Assembly (NCBI GenBank): GCA_023417785.1
Contig: JAEZEH010000089.1
Location: forward strand, 1-64,000
Source of the DNA: Bacteroidota bacterium
GTDB lineage: Bacteria > Bacteroidota > Bacteroidia > Cytophagales > Cyclobacteriaceae
Length of the DNA: 64,000 bases
Reading direction: 5' to 3'
The notes under the pieces were generated by a model that did not search any database, was not told the DNA's origin, and saw only the letters and a program-made list of their open reading frames with translations. Both the position numbers and the translations under genes were made by a program. This document shows positions 43,679 to 52,007 of the stretch, piece by piece. Numbering within the stretch: the stretch's first letter is position 1; each line of letters starts with the position of its first letter.

Positions 43679-44023
43679 TCAATAATTGTATTTCTTGAAA
43701 ATCCGGTCCAGCTCTTTATGGAACAGATCCCTGTGCGTAGTGGCCAGTGAAGCGGAATTGAGGTTCTGGATCTGCTTGATGAGTGAACCGTAATGCGAAA
43801 GGTCAATGGGAGAATTCTGCAGGTCTTTGAGGTCTCTTTTCAGGAATTCGGCTTTCACCTTGCTCAAATCTTTCCCGTATTGTTCAAGAAACCAGGACTT
43901 AACGTTTCCTTCGATCAGGAAATCACTTATAAGGCTATTTCTAACTCCGCGGACCAGATCAATGATCCTTTCCATCGACAATCGTACTTCCTGAACTTCC
44001 TTATCCTCCCGGGGTAACATCAT
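43679..44023 (-). CDS. Helical protein of unknown function
   Basis: 114 residues, largely helical and charged: LPREDKEVQEVRLSMERIIDLVRGVR, then SWFLEQYGKDLSKVKAEFLKRDLKDLQ and LFHKELDRIFKKYNY. No signal peptide, no membrane segment, no recognised family. Two Met codons (ATG ATG) begin it at 44023. A long coiled-coil or four-helix bundle is plausible. Alone on its strand between cydA and the small 81-residue gene. Confidence 0.6.
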   Translation of the reverse strand: MMLPREDKEVQEVRLSMERIIDLVRGVRNSLISDFLIEGNVKSWFLEQYGKDLSKVKAEFLKRDLKDLQNSPIDLSHYGSLIKQIQNLNSASLATTHRDLFHKELDRIFKKYNY

Positions 44024-44225
44024 CAGACTTTAATAGATTTGAATTTAAGATAAAAGTCTGAATCTGGAAGGTTTTTTTTCTCGCTGAACAAAGTTTTTTT
44101 TCGCTACGTGAATGTCGCCGACTTGCGATATGGTCTTACCCTAAGCCACAGGTGGTTCAAACGGATGTGTTCAAGCGTGACTGGCATAGAATTTTTACAC
44201 ACACTGCCAAAACCAATCTTCGGCA

Positions 44226-44471
44226 ATGCGTTACGTGTGGATTAAAGAAGACGATTCCAAAGCATTCAAATCCTTTCTTTCCGGAAACGAAATCGAGGTT
44301 GGGCTTTACGTCAATTCAACCGGAGCCATCCACCCCGGAAATGAATTAGAGATTTTTTATGGGGAGGACACCAGTGACACGTATAGGGCGCAAGTAAAAC
44401 GGAAAGAATTTCTACCCGCGTCCGGTCAGGCTGAAAAACTCTTTCTTACTCTGAGTCTCATCAAGATCTAG
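44226..44471 (+). CDS. Small protein of unknown function
   Basis: 81 residues: MRYVWIKEDDSKAFKSFLSG, then EIEVGLYVNSTGAIHPGNELEIFYGEDTS and a closing ALVLT-type strand (LFLTLSLIKI). Alternating strands suggest a small beta protein. Not a named family. The start ATG is clean; the real span is fairly sure, the function is not. Confidence 0.5.
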   Translation: MRYVWIKEDDSKAFKSFLSGNEIEVGLYVNSTGAIHPGNELEIFYGEDTSDTYRAQVKRKEFLPASGQAEKLFLTLSLIKI

Positions 44472-44625
44472 TTCTGAACAAATAAAACTGTCAGTCTGCA
44501 AACCGTGTTTATGCAACGGGGAGATCATTTCGATCGATTGAATTCCATATAACAACTCGTAAATCCGTCAGGCAATTTTTCCCGCGTATCGCTTTAATCT
44601 TAACTTGCCCATTTAAGCGAAACCG

Positions 44626-45399
44626 ATGAATAATATCATCATAAACAGACTGCCCCTTTGGCAATTCGATCTATTCGGTACGCAGACGGGCATCAACCAT
44701 TTTGTTACTGACAGGCAAAGCGACGTCGATGGGGAACCCTTTACCTTGAGCTATTCAAGTCATCCCGACCAGAATTTCGTAGACAATAACCGGCGAAAAC
44801 TCGCGGAAGCTATTGGCATTCCTTCAGACAGGTTGTTCTTTCCCTCACAAGTCCATGGAACACGAATCGTATCGGTAACCGCCGATACGACCAAAGACGA
44901 GTTGATGGAGACGGATGCACTTATTACTACTGAAAGCACGCTCTGTATTGCCGTGATGTCGGCCGACTGCGTACCTATTCTATTATACGATCCCGCTAAT
45001 CAGGTGGTCGCGGCAGTGCATTCAGGTTGGCGAGGTACAGTTGCTACTATTCTTGATAAGACGGTTCGTGTAATGAAGGATAATTACAACACAGACCCGC
45101 GACATCTTTTGGCAGGAATCGGTCCATCAATCTGCCAGGGCTCATATGAAGTTGGCGAAGAAGTGATAGCTGAAGTGACGAAAACCTTCGGGTCCTCCGG
45201 CGATCTGATTCGGCACACCTCATCCGGCAAAGGAAAACTTGACCTTTGGAAGGCAAACAAAATCCAGCTTCTAGATGCGGGGATAGCTGAGGCAAACATA
45301 GAGGTTGGTGGCCTTTGTACAGTTCAGAACAACGCTCACTTTTTTTCGGCGAGAAAGGGAGATGCGGGAAGGTTTGCTGCAGGGATAATGTTGAAGTAA
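44626..45399 (+). CDS. pgeF: Peptidoglycan editing factor PgeF / YfiH family laccase-like protein
   Basis: 257 residues. The zinc-binding His/Cys set is visible: QVHGTRIV (His about 82), CVPILLYDP (Cys) and AVHSGWRGT (His). This is the YfiH/PgeF family, first annotated as polyphenol oxidase and shown in E. coli to remove wrong L-Ser-containing UDP-MurNAc precursors. Cytosolic. Ends at a bidirectional terminator. Confidence 0.92.
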   Translation: MNNIIINRLPLWQFDLFGTQTGINHFVTDRQSDVDGEPFTLSYSSHPDQNFVDNNRRKLAEAIGIPSDRLFFPSQVHGTRIVSVTADTTKDELMETDALITTESTLCIAVMSADCVPILLYDPANQVVAAVHSGWRGTVATILDKTVRVMKDNYNTDPRHLLAGIGPSICQGSYEVGEEVIAEVTKTFGSSGDLIRHTSSGKGKLDLWKANKIQLLDAGIAEANIEVGGLCTVQNNAHFFSARKGDAGRFAAGIMLK

Positions 45400-45408
45400 G
45401 GATTCGTG

Positions 45409-45440
45409 AAAGCAAAAGGCCGGAGAACCGGCCTCTTTCG
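45409..45440. terminator. Bidirectional terminator
   Basis: gaaag-c-aaaaggccgg - agaa - ccggcctctttc between convergent pgeF and the SPW gene. The stem is at least 8 bp with A- and T-rich flanks on both sides. Confidence 0.85.
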
Positions 45441-45455
45441 TTTCGTAATCTTGAC

Positions 45456-45845
45456 TTAGTGAGCGTGCTTATGTTGTCGTTCATTTGTGACATTACTATG
45501 CTCAGGTTTTGGGTTCGTCATTGCCGCAGCACCTATCTCTGCAATACCGAGTATCAGATGAGGTAAATAGACATACTCATGGAAACCAAAAATCCATGGC
45601 GACAAAGCCAGGAATATACCCGAGACTATATCAATAGTTAGGTGTGTCTTCATCGGGATCGACCTGGATACACCCAACTCATAGTCAGTAAATAAACTAT
45701 ATGCGACTGTGCTCAAACCCAGCACCACTGGCACCCAGGTCTCTGCACCTCCGCGCGCGAATCCAAACAGCCATGGGGCGGCTATTAGTAGTACACCCAT
45801 CAGATAATCCATTATCCCATGGGTTCTGGTTGATATGATTTTCAT
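45456..45845 (-). CDS. SPW repeat membrane protein
   Basis: 129 residues, four hydrophobic helices in two SPW-type repeats: the first ends APWLFGFARG (about 24-33), the second SPWIFGFHEY (about 82-91). The C-terminus is His-rich (ERQHKHAH). The family occurs in many bacteria with no known function. It starts with ATG at 45845 and ends at the shared terminator with pgeF. Confidence 0.85.
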   Translation of the reverse strand: MKIISTRTHGIMDYLMGVLLIAAPWLFGFARGGAETWVPVVLGLSTVAYSLFTDYELGVSRSIPMKTHLTIDIVSGIFLALSPWIFGFHEYVYLPHLILGIAEIGAAAMTNPKPEHSNVTNERQHKHAH

Positions 45846-46099
45846 ATTTCAATTTATTTTTTAACCAGGTAATAAGAAAAAATATACCACATAGTAGACC
45901 GTCCGTTGCTTGTTGTAACCCCTTCCCACCCGGAGTATTTGGTTCCCCATAAAACCCTCTTATAAACGGCTTTAGGGGTCTGGAGATATTATTGGCTAAA
46001 CACGATATGGAATGATTTTTTTCGAATCGAGATAACTATGCGTGTTTGGTAACATTATGCAAAGCTGGTTGTTATTATCAACTTTAACCCATTAAGAAT

Positions 46100-46657
46100 A
46101 TGAGCAGTACCCAAAGTCAGGCAGGAACGACAACAAAAACAAAATGGTCGCTGGACCCTGCCCACAGTGAAGTTTCATTCAAAGTGAAACATATGATGAT
46201 CACCAATGTGACAGGTCTTCTTCGGGACTACACGGTAGAAGTCGATGCTAAAGACGAAGGTTTTTCGCACGCAGAAGTGACCTTTGTTGGAAAACTGAAA
46301 TCCATTACTACCGGTAATGAACAGCGGGACGAACACTTGCGTTCAGGCGATTTTTTCGATGTGGAGAATAACGCGGACGTTGTCTTCAAGTCAACGAATT
46401 ACAGCCGGAATGGTGACGAAATAACACTCGAAGGAGATCTGACCATAAAGGGCGTGACACGGCCTGTTGTTTTGGATGTGGAGTTCGGCGGTGTGCAAAA
46501 GGATCCCTGGGGAAATATGAAGGCAGGCTTTACCGTTACCGGGAAACTCAACAGAAAAGACTTCGGATTGAACTGGAACACCGCATTAGAAACCGGGGGT
46601 GTGCTGGTAGGTGATGAGGTTAAGCTAAATTGTGAAATACAACTCGTAAAACAATAA
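46100..46657 (+). CDS. YceI family protein
   Basis: 185 residues: TKWSLDPAHSEVSFKVKHMMITNVTG at the N-terminus, then GKLKSITTGNEQRDEHLRSGDFFD and the closing FTVTGKLNRKDFGLNW. This is the lipocalin-like YceI fold that binds long isoprenoids or lipids. No N-terminal signal is visible, so it is probably cytosolic here, unlike periplasmic E. coli YceI. A terminator follows. Confidence 0.92.
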   Translation: MSSTQSQAGTTTKTKWSLDPAHSEVSFKVKHMMITNVTGLLRDYTVEVDAKDEGFSHAEVTFVGKLKSITTGNEQRDEHLRSGDFFDVENNADVVFKSTNYSRNGDEITLEGDLTIKGVTRPVVLDVEFGGVQKDPWGNMKAGFTVTGKLNRKDFGLNWNTALETGGVLVGDEVKLNCEIQLVKQ

Positions 46658-46678
46658 GGAAGCGTACTCACACTTTCA

Positions 46679-46710
46679 TAAGGACACTGCTATTGTGGTG
46701 TCCTTTTTTG
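46679..46710 (+). terminator. Rho-independent terminator
   Basis: aaggacac / gtgtcctt with a T7-like run (tccttttttg), 22 bp after the YceI stop. Confidence 0.85.
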
Positions 46711-46762
46711 TTTACGTGCACGTCGGCTTCTTTTGTTATTTTTGGGCACGCCGCTATTACGA

Positions 46763-47803
46763 ATGAATCAGTACCAGGACCTTGAAGTGATCCAAATCCG
46801 TCAGGAGACGCGCGATACAAAATCGTTCGTCCTAAGGACGCTGGGGCCAACTAAACTTACCTACAAGCCGGGGCAGTTCCTGACACTGGTGTTTCCGGGC
46901 CATCCAAAAGAAGCACGAAGGTCATACTCCATTTCATCAAGTGATTTTCTAAATGAGCCACTCACAATAACGGTCAAGCGGATTGATAACGGGGCCTTCT
47001 CACGCTTTCTGTTTGATGAATGCCATGTAGGATCCGTCCTCCTGACAATAGGTGCATCGGGATTGTTTACGCTTCCAGACGATGTCGGCAAGTTCGATTC
47101 GCTTATTTTTTTCGCTGCAGGAAGCGGAATTACACCGGTGATCGCGCTGATCAAAGCCGTTTTGTTTAAGGATACCACCCTGCCAGTCCGTTTGGTTTAC
47201 AGCAACCATACTCGTGATAGCACAATCTTTCTCAACGAACTTCGGCAGCTTGAAAAAATGTTTCCCAGCCGATTCATGGTTAAGTATTTTTTCAGCAACG
47301 CCCAAAATCTTCTGGAGGCAAGGTTAAACAAGGGACTCGTCGCCGAAATTCTAAATCAGGAGAGATTCTCCTATGGAAAGGATACGCTTTGTTATCTATG
47401 CGGTCCCCATTCTTATATGCAGATGATCTCTATCACATTGCTAACGGAGGGCGTGCCCGCTGGTAATATCCGACGAGAAATTTTCGATACCATAAAACCT
47501 GTTGTCCGAGTCCGCCCTCCTGATCAGGACGTACACCTGGTAACGATACGCTACCAACACCGGGAGTTCCGGTTTCATGTGCAGTATCCGGAAACCATTC
47601 TTTCGGTTGCCAAACGAAGTGATATTTTTCTCCCTTACAGTTGTGAAGCAGGAAAATGCGGAACGTGTGCAGCGACATGTCTCGAGGGCAGGATCTGGAT
47701 GTCGTCTAATGAGGTGTTGTCAGATCGGGAGTTGGCCCGGAACAGGGTACTCACCTGTACGGGCTATCCCGTAGGAGGAGATGTTGTTCTCGATATAGAG
47801 TAA
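46763..47803 (+). CDS. Ferredoxin-NAD(P)H reductase with C-terminal 2Fe-2S domain
   Basis: 346 residues from the ATG at 46763 (the longer frame begins at a TTG). FNR-like FAD domain with RSYSISSS (about 51-58), NAD(P) domain with FAAGSGITPVIAL, and a C-terminal plant-type ferredoxin with CEAGKCGTCAATC and a fourth Cys in VLTCTGYP. The layout is that of PaaE/Hcr-type reductases and phenol hydroxylase P5 subunits, which pass electrons to an oxygenase. No partner oxygenase is adjacent. Confidence 0.9.
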   Translation: MNQYQDLEVIQIRQETRDTKSFVLRTLGPTKLTYKPGQFLTLVFPGHPKEARRSYSISSSDFLNEPLTITVKRIDNGAFSRFLFDECHVGSVLLTIGASGLFTLPDDVGKFDSLIFFAAGSGITPVIALIKAVLFKDTTLPVRLVYSNHTRDSTIFLNELRQLEKMFPSRFMVKYFFSNAQNLLEARLNKGLVAEILNQERFSYGKDTLCYLCGPHSYMQMISITLLTEGVPAGNIRREIFDTIKPVVRVRPPDQDVHLVTIRYQHREFRFHVQYPETILSVAKRSDIFLPYSCEAGKCGTCAATCLEGRIWMSSNEVLSDRELARNRVLTCTGYPVGGDVVLDIE

Positions 47804-47921
47804 CACTCGACGGTTTTGCTTTTATATATTGTTGCCCGCGATAATGTCAAACCCATACCTGAATTTCTGTGAAACTGGTGTGGTATTGTTTTTTTATTCA
47901 ATGGTAATAAAATAACAGCCT

Positions 47922-48434
47922 ATGCTACATACGTTCAAGAGAGCCAAGTATCCGAGACAAGGGCATCGCAATACCATTCCTGACTGGATGGGATATCCCG
48001 GATCGGATTATAGCAGGTACGATCCGTATCAGGAAGATGCAGGGGGAGGTGATCGAAAGGGATATCATGCGCTCGAAGGTGCTGGACGTCAGGGATGGGA
48101 CTTTGATCAGAATAGAGGCTACGCCTCTGTTCACGGAAACCGCAGGGGAACAGCCGGGGAGAACAAACAAACCCGTGATCATCGGGGGAAGGGGCCGCGC
48201 AGCTATCAGCGAACCGATGAACGCATACTTGAGGATATTGTTGAGAAGGTTTCATCAAGAGGTATAGATGCCTCTGATGTTGAGATCCGGATAGACAAAG
48301 GTGATGTGAGGCTTTCGGGAAGTATGCCTGGGAGGCAGTCGAGGCGCGTCCTGGAAGATATCGTTGAGGACGTTGCCGGGGTACGTAATGTCGAGAACGG
48401 CATACGCGTAAGCAATTCTGACGTGGTACAATAA
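47922..48434 (+). CDS. BON domain protein
   Basis: 170 residues. The N-terminal 95 residues are Gly/Arg/Asp-rich and low-complexity (GYHALEGAGRQGWDF, GNRRGTAGENKQ); the C-terminal part is one BON domain: RILEDIVEKVSSRGIDASDVEIRI, then GDVRLSGSMPGRQSRRVLEDIVEDVAGVRNVENGIRV. BON domains bind lipids or accompany stress-induced envelope proteins; no signal peptide is seen here. Terminator follows. Confidence 0.88.
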   Translation: MLHTFKRAKYPRQGHRNTIPDWMGYPGSDYSRYDPYQEDAGGGDRKGYHALEGAGRQGWDFDQNRGYASVHGNRRGTAGENKQTRDHRGKGPRSYQRTDERILEDIVEKVSSRGIDASDVEIRIDKGDVRLSGSMPGRQSRRVLEDIVEDVAGVRNVENGIRVSNSDVVQ

Positions 48435-48466
48435 TAAAAAAGCCTGATGTTACTCAGGCTTTTTTA
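48434..48466. terminator. Bidirectional terminator
   Basis: aaaaaagcctga / tcaggctttttt, 6-nt loop, between the convergent BON and SWIB genes. Confidence 0.9.
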
Positions 48467-48482
48467 TGGTTGGTAGTTAATA

Positions 48483-48944
48483 CTACTTCACATTCTTGTT
48501 TACAACTTTTGCTAGTTCGAACATGGAGATCTGGTCTTTGCCACCAAATACGGGTTTCAATTTTCCGTCGGCGTTGATCATTCTCTTGTTCTTGCTATCC
48601 TGAAGACCATTTTTCTTGATGTAGGTCCAGATCTTTTTGATGATCTCGGTCCGGGGAAGAGGCTTGGAGCCTACAACTTCACCAAGAGTTGGACTTGGAG
48701 TCAACGGCGCCATGAACGCCGCGTTCGGTTTTCGGGCCGATTTTTTCTTGGCCGACTTCTTACCAGCTTTTTTGCCAGCTTTCTTTGCAGATTTTTTAGC
48801 TGACTTCTTAGCTGACTTCTTAGCTACTTTCTTAGCTGATTTCTTAGCTACCTTCTTGGTAACTTTCTTAGCTGACTTCTTAGCGGCTTTCTTTGCCGGT
48901 CTTTTTGCTGCTTTCTTAGCAGACTTCTTCGCTGTTTTTGCCAT
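48483..48944 (-). CDS. SWIB domain protein with histone H1-like lysine-rich tail
   Basis: 153 residues. Residues 1-72 are a tandem (A/S)KK tail like that of histone H1 and bacterial Hc1/H1-like proteins. The C-terminal SWIB/MDM2 domain (about 76-150) has APLTPSPTLGEVVG, LPRTEIIKKIWTYIKKNGLQDSKNKR and FELAKVVNKN. Such proteins occur in Bacteroidota and chlamydiae; they probably compact or bind DNA. The tail is encoded by a nucleotide repeat. An 8-bp inverted repeat lies 77 bp upstream. Confidence 0.92.
   Translation of the reverse strand: MAKTAKKSAKKAAKRPAKKAAKKSAKKVTKKVAKKSAKKVAKKSAKKSAKKSAKKAGKKAGKKSAKKKSARKPNAAFMAPLTPSPTLGEVVGSKPLPRTEIIKKIWTYIKKNGLQDSKNKRMINADGKLKPVFGGKDQISMFELAKVVNKNVK
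48745..48940 (-). repeat. Lysine-rich tail repeat of the SWIB gene
   Basis: Imperfect tandem units related to cttcttagctga encode (A/S)KK. Slippage or unequal recombination could change tail length. Confidence 0.7.
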
Positions 48945-49020
48945 AGCGTTTTTTGTTAAGTGTTTAATTGAAGAACTATTTTCTATAGTGTAAAGATATA
49001 ATCAGAGGGATTTTTCAGGG

Positions 49021-49050
49021 CCAATATATTTTTTCCGGTTACTATATTGG
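49021..49050. repeat. Inverted repeat upstream of the SWIB gene
   Basis: ccaatata / tatattgg, perfect 8-bp arms with a 14-nt spacer. Candidate operator or leader hairpin. Confidence 0.5.
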
Positions 49051-49091
49051 ACTGACTTTTCCGTCTGATCGGTCTTTCACTCACCGAAAAT

Positions 49092-49132
49092 ACAGGTGTG
49101 GTTTGAATTATCCTAATTCTTACCACATCTGT
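49092..49132. ncRNA. Strong hairpin, possible structured RNA
   Basis: An 11-bp outer stem (acaggtgtggt/accacatctgt, one G:U), a 2x2 internal loop, a 6-bp inner stem (gaatta/taattc) and a 3-nt loop. Not followed by a clear U run. May be part of an RNA or a REP-like element. Confidence 0.35.
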
Positions 49133-49152
49133 TTGTAAAATTTATATACCAG

Positions 49153-49177
49153 ATGAATTTCTCATAGGTAAATTCAT
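49153..49177. repeat. Inverted repeat
   Basis: atgaattt / aaattcat, perfect 8-bp arms with a 9-nt loop, 20 bp from the previous hairpin. Confidence 0.45.
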
Positions 49178-49255
49178 AGCGTTTCAGTCGGTATTTATTG
49201 ACAATTCTTACTTCTCTGTATCGGGGATGTCGAACGATTGCCAATGAAAAATGAT

Positions 49256-49270
49256 CCTCTGCTCCAGAGG
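49256..49270. repeat. Short hairpin
   Basis: cctctg - ctc - cagagg, perfect 6-bp stem. Confidence 0.4.
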
Positions 49271-49292
49271 AAAGCAGAGATGCTGACTCGAA

Positions 49293-49341
49293 AAAAAATA
49301 CTTCCTTCCTCCGTGCTGCTCTGAAATCCGCTGTATTTTTT
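49293..49341. repeat. Inverted repeat with A/T arms
   Basis: aaaaaatac / gtatttttt, 9-bp arms with a 31-nt spacer; read rightward it ends in T's, so it could act as a weak terminator for an RNA to its left. Confidence 0.35.
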
Positions 49342-49730
49342 CAAAACGAGAAGGTGACTTTCTTTAGATCGGAATGCCGGACTTCATTCAGTTAATCCAC
49401 CCTGGGGGTCAATTTTCCCTATGAAAACATCCTTATTTTTGTATTTATTAGTTAGATAGATATGCTTGAGTTTCATCTCGGAGCTCGGATACGAGAGGTC
49501 TGACAATCTCACAGGACCCATGTTGAAAGACGTTGGATGAAGCATAAACCATATTGATCCGTTGATCATCAACTGGCTGCGTCCCTGCGGGAAACCGTAG
49601 ATTAGTGTCAAAACCTTACTCGCTTCAAATGGCGTTTCATCCAGCAATAAAAGTGCACCACATGTCTGTATGAAAGGTCATCCTGTTTTGTAACTTGAGG
49701 CCATGCCGCAGGGAAATCCATCTGATTATT

Positions 49731-49952
49731 ATGAAATATCGAAAACTCCGGACTTTTGACGACATTATTCATGCTACAATTGCCCGGGACGTTCTCGAGA
49801 ATAACGGTATTCCCTGTTTTCTCACCAATGAGAATGTCACGACCCTGCTTCCGAGCCTGAATTTTATACATGGTGGGGGAATACACCTGATGGTGGCGGA
49901 AGAAAACTTTGTGGCCGCGGATGAGTTGCTTGAGCGGGGAGCGGAAGGTTAG
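49731..49952 (+). CDS. DUF2007 putative signal-transducing protein
   Basis: 73 residues from the ATG at 49731 (MKYRKLRTFDD). It fits the DUF2007 pattern: IIHATIARDVLENNGIPCFLTNEN near 11-34 and IHLMVAEENFVAADELLER near 50-68. The family is a small ferredoxin-like/PII-like fold of unproven function. The frame extends upstream to a TTG at 49695, but the Met start is preferred. Confidence 0.8.
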   Translation: MKYRKLRTFDDIIHATIARDVLENNGIPCFLTNENVTTLLPSLNFIHGGGIHLMVAEENFVAADELLERGAEG

Positions 49953-49974
49953 AATCAGAATTTCGGCGTCGAAG

Positions 49975-50211
49975 TTAATCCTTCATGATCGTTTCGTTGC
50001 TGATCCCGTTCGGTTTTTTTCTCCGTGACCTGTATCCGACCCTTTCAACGGCCCCCTTGATCCAGGAATCACTCAGGCTGATTTGGATTGCTTCTATGCC
50101 CTTGAGTTTGCTCACAACTTTTTGAATCGTTTTAACACGACCACCTTCTGGCAATTCCCGAAACACGGTAATTTGTTTGCTTCCTATTTCTAAAAACACT
50201 GACGAAAGCAT
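49975..50211 (-). CDS. Small basic protein of unknown function
   Basis: 78 residues: LEIGSKQITVFRELPEGGRVKTIQKVVSKLKG, SLSDSWIKGAVERVGYRSRRKK. The last part is Arg/Lys-rich. No family recognised. It ends 22 bp from the convergent DUF2007 gene. Clean ATG at 50211; reality moderately likely. Confidence 0.4.
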   Translation of the reverse strand: MLSSVFLEIGSKQITVFRELPEGGRVKTIQKVVSKLKGIEAIQISLSDSWIKGAVERVGYRSRRKKPNGISNETIMKD

Positions 50212-51006
50212 AGCTCTAACATAACTTTCTGTCCATACAATAAAAATATATTGACCTGTCAGACGTCTGTCTTTAGCTTGGCATCAAGGTGCTAAACCCG
50301 AAGCGAATGAATCCTTTATTCCAGATAGCGACAGCCCTATTCAACGGCGTGTTAACGACGACACTTGGCCAAGGTGGTCATGGTATTCATGACTGGAAGT
50401 ACTTTGGTATCTTACCAGTCTAGGTCCGTGTTTCCCTCCGAGCGCTTCTATTGTCGGCTACATCGAATTGGAACCTTTCATGGTGGATCAATTCTATACA
50501 ATCACCGGTTGGGAGTCTTTTTAATCCGATGTTACCACCGGTACGTTCATTTGATCTTAAGAACAATCGGCCGGAATGAAAGGTCGTGGCGTTTAACGCG
50601 ACTCACCCAAAGACGATTGTTTCAAACGTCCATCACGTACCGATTTGAAGGTGGCTGGTAAAGCTATCAGCAATAAGGACGACGTTGGTGGCATGTATGC
50701 TTTCATTGAAAAGTTGTAAAACCACTGATAAAAATCAGGGAGTTAAAATTGTACTTGAGACAAATACTTCTCATTTGATTTAACCCGTACTTATTTGGAA
50801 GGGCCGCCCCAGGCAAGTGAACAATTTTCGGGGTTGAATGAACAAAAAAACTTACAATAGGCGAGTAGCCATAACGTTGGTCCAGATTTTTTGCGTTGGG
50901 AAACCATCGAAATCCCGATTTTTGCACTTCTCTTATCCAGGTAAGAAGACGAAATCCAATTCAAAATAAATATGCATATGAACCCACATTTTTGTAAGGT
51001 AAAAAA
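50212..51006. other. 795-bp gene-poor stretch
   Basis: No supported gene. Contains a palindrome cagacgtctg near 50264-50273, a 38-codon frame with an amber stop (50307-50423) that stays open afterwards to about 50576, and scattered short frames. Upstream of the response regulator at 51007. Confidence 0.5.
50307..50423 (+). CDS. Possible 38-residue peptide or pseudogene remnant
   Basis: MNPLFQIATALFNGVL, ending HDWKYFGILPV, then TAG. It has the look of a signal-peptide or membrane start. The same frame stays open for about 50 more codons after the stop, so this could be a degraded gene. Very tentative. Confidence 0.2.
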   Translation: MNPLFQIATALFNGVLTTTLGQGGHGIHDWKYFGILPV

Positions 51007-51441
51007 ATGGATATGCGAAAGTGGATTGTGATAGTTGATGATGACCTGGATATACATTTTATCTACCGGAAGGTCTTTGAGCGGATGGGGTTAGCAGATT
51101 CAATCAAATTGTTCGAACACGGCGAGGATGTCCTGGAGTTTTTGAATGCCTCATCGCACGAAGTCAAACTTATTTTTTCCGATATGAATATGCCTGTCAT
51201 GGATGGGTTGCAGCTTAGAAGGGCGATCAATGAGCAGGCTGGTGGAGATTTTAGAAGTATTCCATTTGTTTTCCTGTCCACCAGCGCAAAAAACGAGGAA
51301 GTCAGAGCGGCCTATGATCTGATGGTACAAGGCTTTTTCCAGAAAGGTCTTACTATGGCGGAAATCGAGGCGTCATTACGATCAATTCTTCGTTACTGGG
51401 AAACTTGCACATGGCCAGAGCCGACTGCGGCGTGTTGTTAA
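51007..51441 (+). CDS. Single-domain response regulator
   Basis: 144 residues, receiver domain only: DDDLD at 11-15 (acidic pocket), phosphoacceptor D59 in IFSDMNMPVMDG, Thr/Ser in LSTSAKNEE and Lys near 118 in FFQKG, where the usual Lys-Pro is Lys-Gly. No output domain, so it may act through protein contact, like CheY or Spo0F. No kinase adjacent. It precedes the AVCPF-family gene by 113 bp. Confidence 0.9.
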   Translation: MDMRKWIVIVDDDLDIHFIYRKVFERMGLADSIKLFEHGEDVLEFLNASSHEVKLIFSDMNMPVMDGLQLRRAINEQAGGDFRSIPFVFLSTSAKNEEVRAAYDLMVQGFFQKGLTMAEIEASLRSILRYWETCTWPEPTAACC

Positions 51442-51554
51442 GGCAAACAATTTACCGTCTATAACGGACGCCTATTGATTCTTTGACATAAGTTTACGTC
51501 TTTCGTTCAGCGGGAATCAACCAGTTTCAAACCTCTTCCAATCTTTTCCCTCAA

Positions 51555-51872
51555 ATGCCTGAGAAGAATCTGAATTTTGTCACAGAGGGTTCCGAAATCC
51601 TGAATCTGCTTCAACGAAGTAAGGACGGGGGCACTTGCATTGCAATTAAGGCGTTGCGACTGGGCACCGATATCGTTGTTACTGCTGTAGAAGAACTGTT
51701 GAAAGAGGGCGACCGACATAAGGTAATCCTAAAGCATTACGACACGTCCGGGTATATTCTAGCCACGAACAAATTATATCTCCACGAAATTGAGGCAGTC
51801 TGCCCTTTTTCTACGCTATTCCCGAATCCCATCAAAGATCAGGTGGAGAAGGATCGGCCCTGGTATTTTTAA
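51555..51872 (+). CDS. Small protein of unknown family, AVCPF paralogue 2
   Basis: 105 residues. Aligns by eye with residues 36-136 of the protein at 14345-14755; shared are TAVEEL/TAVEDI, a YDTSGYIL/YDSTGFML block, IEAVCPF/ITAVCPF, a Phe-x-NPI step and W-x-F as the last residues. Probably a small beta barrel. Each copy lies next to a different regulator gene (single-domain response regulator here, XRE and MocR there). I cannot assign a function. Confidence 0.75.
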   Translation: MPEKNLNFVTEGSEILNLLQRSKDGGTCIAIKALRLGTDIVVTAVEELLKEGDRHKVILKHYDTSGYILATNKLYLHEIEAVCPFSTLFPNPIKDQVEKDRPWYF

Positions 51873-52007
51873 CACTTTACTCCGATAGATTTCGCGCCTC
51901 CGGCAAGTTGTAGATTGATTGCCATTGAAAATCAGCGTAGCCCTCGACCGCGGACAATCGCGTTTCCCTGGCACCGGCTTTTGAGCCGGCTTTAGCGAAG
52001 TTTGATT

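Larger units (their letters stand above)
48945..49730. other. Hairpin-rich intergenic region
   Basis: 786 bp between the SWIB gene and the DUF2007 gene, without a supported gene. Five inverted repeats lie within 320 bp: 49021-49050, 49092-49132, 49153-49177, 49256-49270 and 49293-49341. A minus-strand frame at 49384-49647 is open but not convincing. An RNA gene or a long structured leader is possible. Confidence 0.6.

Noticed and set aside
49384..49647. An 87-codon minus-strand frame
   Set aside because: It has plausible composition but no family features, no ribosome site and sits in a hairpin-rich intergenic region; too weak to call.
50365..50661. A 98-codon plus-strand frame
   Set aside because: It starts at TTG and is rich in Arg, Tyr and His with no domain pattern; probably noise in a gene-poor region.
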